Below, piece after piece: positions 7,185-10,310 of a DNA stretch of 10,310 nt (positions are counted from its first letter, which is position 1; each line of letters opens with the position of its first letter). The stretch is from Tannerella sp. (lineage in GTDB: Bacteria > Bacteroidota > Bacteroidia > Bacteroidales > Tannerellaceae), in the NCBI GenBank assembly GCA_031259505.1, contig JAIRLL010000021.1:1-10310 (forward strand), in the 5' to 3' direction. The notes under the pieces were generated by a model. The model searched no databases and was not told the DNA's origin. It worked only from the letters and a program-made list of their open reading frames with translations. Position numbers and translations under genes: made by a program.

Positions 7185-7612
7185 ATCAAACCCCATTTTC
7201 GCTGCCATTCTTCGTAGAAAGGCGGCTTCGTCCATACCAGCCGGTATTGCCTGTCGAGGAAAACCTGCGTCGAGGAACCCGTGGCGGCCGGCGAGCCGTC
7301 TTCCGAATCGAATATTCCGTAGTCGAAGACGATTTTGGCGGCTTCGGTATAGCAGTATGTAATATCTACGTGCGCCTTCCGCCCGTATATCAGCGGTTTT
7401 TTGTAGCAGAAACGCAAGTCCGTCAGCGGCGCATAATACCCGCTGGCGAAAATGTCGAGATAGCCGAGTCCGTATTTTGCGCCGAAGGCTTCGCGTGCAT
7501 CTTCGAAATAGAGCGCATGTGAACCGTGCCAGACAATGTTCATCGAATCGACTTCGCTGAAGCGAATCCTGATCTCCGCGGAGGCTTTCAGTATGTTGTT
7601 TTTTTTATTCAT
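7181..7612 (-). CDS. Hotdog-fold acyl thioesterase (4HBT type)
   Basis: This 143-residue protein matches 4-hydroxybenzoyl-CoA thioesterase-like enzymes. The segment RFSEVDSMNIVWHGSHALYF (residues 17-36) contains the expected Asp22 after the first strand and the WHG turn. It continues into the long hotdog helix with FEDAREAF (36-43), and strands with DITYCY follow. Such enzymes hydrolyse acyl-CoA or acyl-ACP thioesters. In aryl-polyene clusters a similar protein probably edits stalled chains or releases product. The ATG at 7612 overlaps the dehydratase gene by 8 bp; a TTG at 7627 would add five residues and is less likely. The end overlaps the fused KS by 4 bp. Confidence 0.85.
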   Translation of the reverse strand: MNKKNNILKASAEIRIRFSEVDSMNIVWHGSHALYFEDAREAFGAKYGLGYLDIFASGYYAPLTDLRFCYKKPLIYGRKAHVDITYCYTEAAKIVFDYGIFDSEDGSPAATGSSTQVFLDRQYRLVWTKPPFYEEWQRKWGLI

Positions 7613-8048
7613 TTTCCCGGCGTTCAATGTCGGTGATTGATATTTTCATTTCGCTCGACGCGATGAGTTCGTTTTCGACCTTGACGGTTGCGTGTACCAG
7701 CGTCATTCCGAATATCTCTTCCTGCACGTCGATTTGCGTCGTGAGGGTTTCGCCGGTTCGGGGCAGCCGGACGATTTCCAGGTTGCGGATGGCTCCGATG
7801 AAACCGAGTTTCACGGTGTCGAGTTTCACATATTTATTAATGTATCCCATGCGGACGGCGCATGTCTGGGCGATGTTTTCGATGACGCCCGATTCGGTCA
7901 GCCGTCCGTGTTCGCAGAATATATTGTCGCCGGATACGTGCAGCGAGGTGCGGGTGACGCGCCTGTCGACATGCAGCAGTTTTCCGATCATCACGAAAGG
8001 CGGTCGTTGCGGCAGTATGTCCGGTATGTCTATTTCGTCGAATGGCAT
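7605..8048 (-). CDS. Hotdog-fold 3-hydroxyacyl-ACP dehydratase-like protein
   Basis: This 147-residue protein has LPQRPPFVMIGKLL (13-26), the entry motif of FabA/FabZ-like and ApeP-like dehydratases. It then has GRLTESGVIENIAQTCA (48-64), the central hotdog helix with ENIAQ. The HFPG loop of classical FabZ is missing and the short EHGR turn sits there instead, so it belongs to the divergent branch found in polyene clusters. The predicted reaction is removal of water from 3-hydroxyacyl-ACP to leave a double bond. The ATG at 8048 overlaps the methyltransferase stop as TGATG; a GTG one codon earlier is possible. Together with the domain in the dehydratase-GT2 gene it forms a two-dehydratase set, as in aryl-polyene synthases. 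Confidence 0.82.
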   Translation of the reverse strand: MPFDEIDIPDILPQRPPFVMIGKLLHVDRRVTRTSLHVSGDNIFCEHGRLTESGVIENIAQTCAVRMGYINKYVKLDTVKLGFIGAIRNLEIVRLPRTGETLTTQIDVQEEIFGMTLVHATVKVENELIASSEMKISITDIERRENE

Positions 8049-9136
8049 CACTGTTTCTTTTTACACACGACGAGGGAATGCGCTTTCCCCAGTCCGTCGA
8101 TTATTTTTTCGATTTTCAGTCCGGCGGCATCCACGCAGCGCATCATGTCTTCGGAATGATACATTTTGCTGTTGCCGTTGGCCATCGCCGTAAAGTAAAG
8201 GCTTATTTGCGTGAGGCAGTATGCAGCTGTTTCGAGGCGTTGCCTGTCCCAGAACGTTTCCATGATAAAGAGCGTAGCGCCGTCGTCCATCGAGTCGGCG
8301 GCGCGGGCGAGGAGGCTCGTGACTTCTTCGTCCGGGAAGCAGTCGAGGAACTGACTCATCCAGACAATGTCGAACCCGGCGGGGAAAGGCACAGTCCTGT
8401 CGAGCAGGTCGACGCCATGACCCGAAATCCTTTCGGCTCCCTTTCGGCCGGCCGTATGCTGCTTCATCATTTCCAGTTGTGCGGGCAAATCCATGATCGT
8501 GACCTGTATTTCGTCGCTGTAGTCCACGCATCGCAAAGCCCACCGCCCCGTATTGCCGCCCACGTCGAGCAGCGTGCGGGGCTGACCGGCGAAGACGACT
8601 TTGAGGGCTTCGTCGAACGCTTCGTCGGAATAGTAATGGTCAAAGTCGAACCAGCTTTTCTGCACCTGCGCGGGGAGTTCCGACAGACCTTCGTAGATGG
8701 TTTTCCAGTCGCCGAACACTTTCAGTCCTTCGGGCGCGCCGTTCAGCAAAGCCTCTTCCAGACGAAACAGTCCCTGATAGTTGACATCGTGATTGAATGC
8801 CATGTTTACCTGCACCATCGGGTCGTTCAGCAAAAACCAGCCGGCTTTGGATGCCGTGAAGCGATCGCCGGTACAAAGCGTGGTGCCGACGGTGAGCGAC
8901 GATTCGAGCAAAACCTGTACGGCATAGTGCGAAAGACCTGTCTTCTCCGCAACCTCGCCGACCGTCAGTCCGTCTCCGGAATCTATCAGCAACTGCATGA
9001 TACCGAATTTGACTATCAGTCGCGACGCTTGAAACACAACCGGGCCGAACGAAATCTCGTGCGCCAGCCGCTGTGCCTGCAATGCCGACCGTTGCTCTTT
9101 AGTATATGTCTTTTCTAAGGCAGGAAAAAGTTTCAT
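8048..9136 (-). CDS. SAM-dependent methyltransferase, O-methyltransferase family 2 fold
   Basis: This 362-residue protein has an N-terminal helical and winged-helix part (about 1-110), with a TVGEVAEKTGLSHYAVQVLL helix-turn-helix at 58-77 as in dimerising small-molecule methyltransferases. The Rossmann domain has the SAM-binding motif LLDVGGNTGRWAL (189-201) and DLP at 216-218. The place where family members usually have the catalytic HDW reads FLDCFPDEE (263-271), so the general-base histidine seems absent. This may mean C-methylation, another base, or an altered role. In aryl-polyene clusters methyltransferases decorate the phenyl head group. It is the first gene of the operon. I chose the ATG at 9136 because an in-frame TTG at 9187 lies inside the promoter box. 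Confidence 0.87.
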   Translation of the reverse strand: MKLFPALEKTYTKEQRSALQAQRLAHEISFGPVVFQASRLIVKFGIMQLLIDSGDGLTVGEVAEKTGLSHYAVQVLLESSLTVGTTLCTGDRFTASKAGWFLLNDPMVQVNMAFNHDVNYQGLFRLEEALLNGAPEGLKVFGDWKTIYEGLSELPAQVQKSWFDFDHYYSDEAFDEALKVVFAGQPRTLLDVGGNTGRWALRCVDYSDEIQVTIMDLPAQLEMMKQHTAGRKGAERISGHGVDLLDRTVPFPAGFDIVWMSQFLDCFPDEEVTSLLARAADSMDDGATLFIMETFWDRQRLETAAYCLTQISLYFTAMANGNSKMYHSEDMMRCVDAAGLKIEKIIDGLGKAHSLVVCKKKQ

Positions 9137-9184
9137 CACACGTTTTTTATCATGACGGGAAAAATATATTTTTAAATTAAGATG

Positions 9185-9192
9185 CAAAGATA
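9185..9192 (-). promoter_or_regulatory. Bacteroidota-type -7 promoter box of the operon
   Basis: The minus strand reads TATCTTTG, an exact match to the Bacteroidota -7 consensus TAnnTTTG. It ends 48 bases before the methyltransferase ATG, which allows a short A/T-rich leader. I see no clear -33 TTTG element. The identical octamer precedes the next minus-strand gene at 9965-9972. Confidence 0.7.
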
Positions 9193-9365
9193 CACTTTTT
9201 TTTATATCTTCCGTCCGATTCGTTTTTTCGGCTGCATTTAACAGCGTCGATTTTCAACCGGCTACGCCGAACTTCGTTTCAGGCAAGGCTGCGCATACTG
9301 ATTGTGTCATTCCGCTTTTAGTGTTGACGCGATTTCAGACTTTTGAGACAGCCCCTAACAGGATA
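9193..9365. other. Non-coding stretch with a possible insertion-sequence end
   Basis: No gene is visible. Around 9344-9360 the minus strand reads TTAGGGGCTGTCTCAAAAGT. This resembles the GGnnCTGTCTCAAAA-type terminal repeats seen on several Bacteroidota insertion sequences. No partner inverted repeat or transposase is present, so at most this is a solo remnant. Confidence 0.3.
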
Positions 9366-9441
9366 ACAGACAAAAAGTCCCGCAGGGACGACACTTTAAT
9401 TCTTCGTTTTCAAGTGTCGTCGCTGCGCGACTTTAATCTGT
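9366..9441. repeat. Palindromic REP-like element with two covarying hairpins
   Basis: Left arm 9366-9396 and right arm 9412-9441 are near-perfect inverted copies around a 15-base centre. Each arm also folds on its own: GTCCC-GCA-GGGAC (9377-9389) and GTCGC-TGC-GCGAC (9419-9431). The two arms differ at one stem pair, C-G in the left and G-C in the right, so each small hairpin stays fully paired while the arms mismatch each other there. This points to selection on the small hairpins, as in REP/BIME-type elements. It may also act as a terminator. Confidence 0.75.
9372..9389 (-). terminator. Intrinsic terminator after the 104-residue gene and its remnant
   Basis: On the minus strand the hairpin GTCCCTGCGGGAC is followed directly by TTTTT. 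That is a short but classical Rho-independent terminator layout for transcripts from the promoter box at 9965-9972. It forms one arm of the palindromic element. The other arm gives a hairpin followed by TTTAAT on the plus strand, so the element could work in both directions. Confidence 0.5.
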
Positions 9442-9614
9442 CGTTGACGCTGATTTGCGCCAATTGTACCGCCTATCAGAGCGCCACTCGCCGCTCCGAT
9501 AGCTCCTCCAGTCAACCCGCTCTGCAATCCCTGTCCCAAGCCGGCTCCGCCCATCCAGGCATTGCCCGAACCTGCGACCGGGCCGGAATTATACAGGACA
9601 GTAATCCTTACGGA
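9396..9614 (-). pseudogene. Glycine-rich coding remnant, in frame after the upstream stop
   Basis: After the TAG of the 104-residue gene the same frame stays open for 72 codons. It encodes NSGPVAGSGNAWMGGAG and then a glycine-zipper-like stretch with GGAIGAASGALIGGTIGA, and ends RRHLKTKN inside the palindromic element. An ATG at 9554 would give a 52-residue protein, but no separate promoter or clear ribosome site is seen. The glycine-rich pattern with a GNAWMGG start recalls the C-terminal region of Rhs-type proteins or glycine-zipper membrane proteins. It may be a gene tail left by rearrangement, with the repeat supplying its last codons. Family assignment is a guess. Confidence 0.4.
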
Positions 9615-9929
9615 CTAACGTTTGTCGCCGATCCCGAACTCACGCCACGATGACTGCGGCATATCTAATTTGATGATTTTGCGCGCTTCGCCGGTTTTTT
9701 TCGTCAAGGCAGCCATCACGGCGTCAAGCTGTTCGGTCTTTTCCTTGAGTCTGGCTTTGAGCGTCTCCTGCTCACCGTTTAAAGTGACGGCGGCGGCGAC
9801 GTCGGATTGCAGGTTGTCGGCAAAAGCAGTGTCGATTTGACGTTTCGACAATACTTCCTGATTGTCGCGGATACCTTTTATCATTACTGTGGTATCGCTG
9901 ATTGTCTGTGCATACGTTTTTGTTGCCAT
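9615..9929 (-). CDS. Small helical protein of unknown function
   Basis: This 104-residue protein is rich in Ala, Lys, Glu, Thr and Gln. It is predicted by eye to be mostly helical, with heptad-like coiled-coil character around residues 50-85. Its end reads MPQSSWREFGIGDKR. I see no signal peptide, membrane helix or catalytic motif. I have the impression of similar short proteins with a WREFGI.DKR tail in Bacteroidota genomes, but no function is known to me. The ATG at 9929 follows an A/T-rich leader of about 35 bases from a TATCTTTG box, and a terminator-like hairpin lies downstream, so it looks like an independent small transcription unit. It is not obviously part of the polyketide operon. 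Confidence 0.7.
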   Translation of the reverse strand: MATKTYAQTISDTTVMIKGIRDNQEVLSKRQIDTAFADNLQSDVAAAVTLNGEQETLKARLKEKTEQLDAVMAALTKKTGEARKIIKLDMPQSSWREFGIGDKR

Positions 9930-9964
9930 ACTTTTTAATTTAAAGAGTTTAAGAAATATTTCCG

Positions 9965-9972
9965 CAAAGATA
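9965..9972 (-). promoter_or_regulatory. Bacteroidota-type -7 promoter box of the 104-residue gene
   Basis: The minus strand reads TATCTTTG, identical to the box before the polyketide operon. It ends 36 bases before the ATG at 9929. A -33 element is not clear. The region from here to about 10124 holds no other gene I can support. Confidence 0.65.
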
Positions 9973-10124
9973 ATACTACTTTTTATGAAGCAGACGTGTT
10001 TGAAAAAAATATGTGTTCATTTCAACTTTAACTGAGGAGATTCCTGCTTTTATTTTTAACTGCAAAGGACGCTAATTGCCTGTAAACTTTGCGGTAAAAC
10101 TTCTATTATGCGACAGTATTTGAA

Positions 10125-10265
10125 ATGAAATACACTCAAAAACATTTTCCCGGAACGAAAAGGCAGATGCCCGGAACGAAAAGGCAGATGCCCGAAGCAA
10201 AAAGGCAGATGCCCGAAGCAAAAAGGCAGATGCCCGAAGCAAAATACTCCCTGCGCGACTTTTGA
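10125..10265 (+). CDS. Possible 46-residue heptapeptide-repeat ORF
   Basis: An ATG at 10125 opens a 46-codon frame reading MKYTQKHF, then two PGTKRQM and two PEAKRQM heptapeptides, then PEAKYSLRDF and a stop. The 21-bp DNA repeat keeps the frame. The peptide is very basic. A weak promoter-like TAAACTTTG lies at 10083-10091, but its spacing departs from TAnnTTTG. It may be translated or may be only a non-coding tandem repeat; nothing in the sequence decides this. Confidence 0.3.
   Translation: MKYTQKHFPGTKRQMPGTKRQMPEAKRQMPEAKRQMPEAKYSLRDF
10149..10244. repeat. 21-bp tandem repeat, 4.6 copies in two variants
   Basis: Units start at 10149, 10170, 10191, 10212 and 10233, the last only 12 bases long. 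The first two read CCCGGAACG plus AAAAGGCAGATG; the next two and the partial copy read CCCGAAGCA plus AAAAGGCAGATG. Variants are grouped rather than mixed, which suggests block duplication. Units adjoin without spacers, so this is not a CRISPR array. Confidence 0.95.
10247..10264. repeat. Degenerate copy of the palindrome's hairpin
   Basis: The plus strand reads CTCCCTGCGCGACTTTTG. It matches 15 of 18 positions of the terminator-arm sequence of the 9366-9441 element read on the minus strand, and shares an exact CTGCGCGACTTT with the right arm at 9423-9434. The stem is partly broken here. It sits directly at the end of the tandem repeat. Confidence 0.45.
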
Positions 10266-10310
10266 GCAGAATTTCATTTATTCGTTATATCTTATTTATT
10301 TTGCGTCCCT

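Larger units (their letters stand above)
269..9136 (-). other. Eleven-gene aryl-polyene/flexirubin-like type II PKS operon
   Basis: Eleven minus-strand genes run head to tail with overlaps of 1-55 bp or gaps of 2-14 bp, and only the first has a recognisable promoter box upstream. Shared content (KS, KS/CLF pair, ACP, two hotdog dehydratases, thioesterase, methyltransferase, LolA-like carrier, lipoprotein, GT2) matches known Bacteroidota aryl-polyene and flexirubin clusters. Hallmarks of dialkylresorcinol synthesis (DarA/DarB-like cyclase and KASIII) are not present. No ketoreductase, AMP ligase, LpxL-like acyltransferase, MMPL exporter or phosphopantetheinyl transferase is encoded within the boundaries. 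The product is therefore inferred at class level only. Confidence 0.8.

Noticed and set aside
7185..7235. Earlier ATG starts for the fused ketosynthase
   Set aside because: The ATG at 7184 gives the KS-typical N-terminus and an ATGA overlap; earlier starts only read through the thioesterase end.
269..9136. Dialkylresorcinol (DAR) cluster
   Set aside because: No DarA-like cyclase or DarB-like KASIII is present; the KS set is of the FabF and CLF types.
9137..9187. TTG start of the methyltransferase at 9187
   Set aside because: It lies inside the TATCTTTG promoter box, so it would not be on the transcript; the ATG at 9136 fits.
9321..9653. Plus-strand 110-codon frame in the right flank
   Set aside because: It crosses the palindrome and runs antisense to the glycine-rich frame; its composition shows no protein-family character.
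10149..10244. CRISPR array
   Set aside because: Units are 21 bp and directly adjoining, with no unique spacers and no cas genes.
10056..10277. Minus-strand 73-codon frame with a CFGHLPF repeat
   Set aside because: It only reflects the 21-bp repeat read in the other direction, with no promoter box or start context; I give the plus-strand frame slightly more weight, also at low confidence.

Overview
The window looks like Bacteroidota DNA, probably Bacteroidales. Two minus-strand genes are preceded by the same TATCTTTG box, which fits the Bacteroidota -7 element TAnnTTTG. Ribosome binding sites are A/T-rich rather than classical Shine-Dalgarno. The gene content matches the aryl-polyene/flexirubin-like type II polyketide clusters common in this phylum. 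I cannot name a genus.

Positions 9136 down to 269 hold one compact minus-strand operon of eleven genes. In order of transcription they are: SAM methyltransferase, hotdog dehydratase, hotdog thioesterase, ketosynthase fused to a second ketosynthase-like domain, acyl carrier protein, ketosynthase, chain-length-factor-like partner, short four-helix ArnE/EamA-type membrane protein, LolA-like periplasmic carrier, LolB-like lipoprotein, and a dehydratase fused to a family-2 glycosyltransferase. Neighbours overlap (often as ATGA or TGATG) or lie 2-14 bp apart, and a single promoter box precedes the first gene. The inferred job is as follows. A KS/CLF pair and a second KS extend an ACP-bound chain, the dehydratases introduce double bonds, the methyltransferase modifies a head group or chain, and the thioesterase releases or edits. 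The LolA/lipoprotein pair moves a lipid-like product to the outer membrane. The glycosyltransferase and ArnE-like protein suggest a polyprenyl-phosphate-linked sugar step. A ketoreductase, aryl-CoA/ACP ligase, LpxL-like acyltransferase, MMPL exporter and phosphopantetheinyl transferase are absent from the window, so these functions must come from elsewhere or the product differs from classical aryl polyenes.

The left flank (1-268) is non-coding. It carries a copy of a dispersed GTCATTG...CAATCCAG-type repeat and a weak terminator-like hairpin. The right flank (9137-10310) is a repeat-rich accessory patch. It holds a possible insertion-sequence end, a 76-bp palindrome made of two covarying hairpins, a glycine-rich coding remnant running into that palindrome, a 104-residue helical protein gene with its own promoter box, and a 21-bp tandem repeat inside a possible 46-codon ORF.

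The most interesting points are the two gene fusions, whose seams share the motif GGTTCAA(A)GATTC at a similar distance from an internal ATG, and the pairing of a polyene-type assembly line with a polyprenyl-phosphate glycosylation pair. The covarying palindrome is third.
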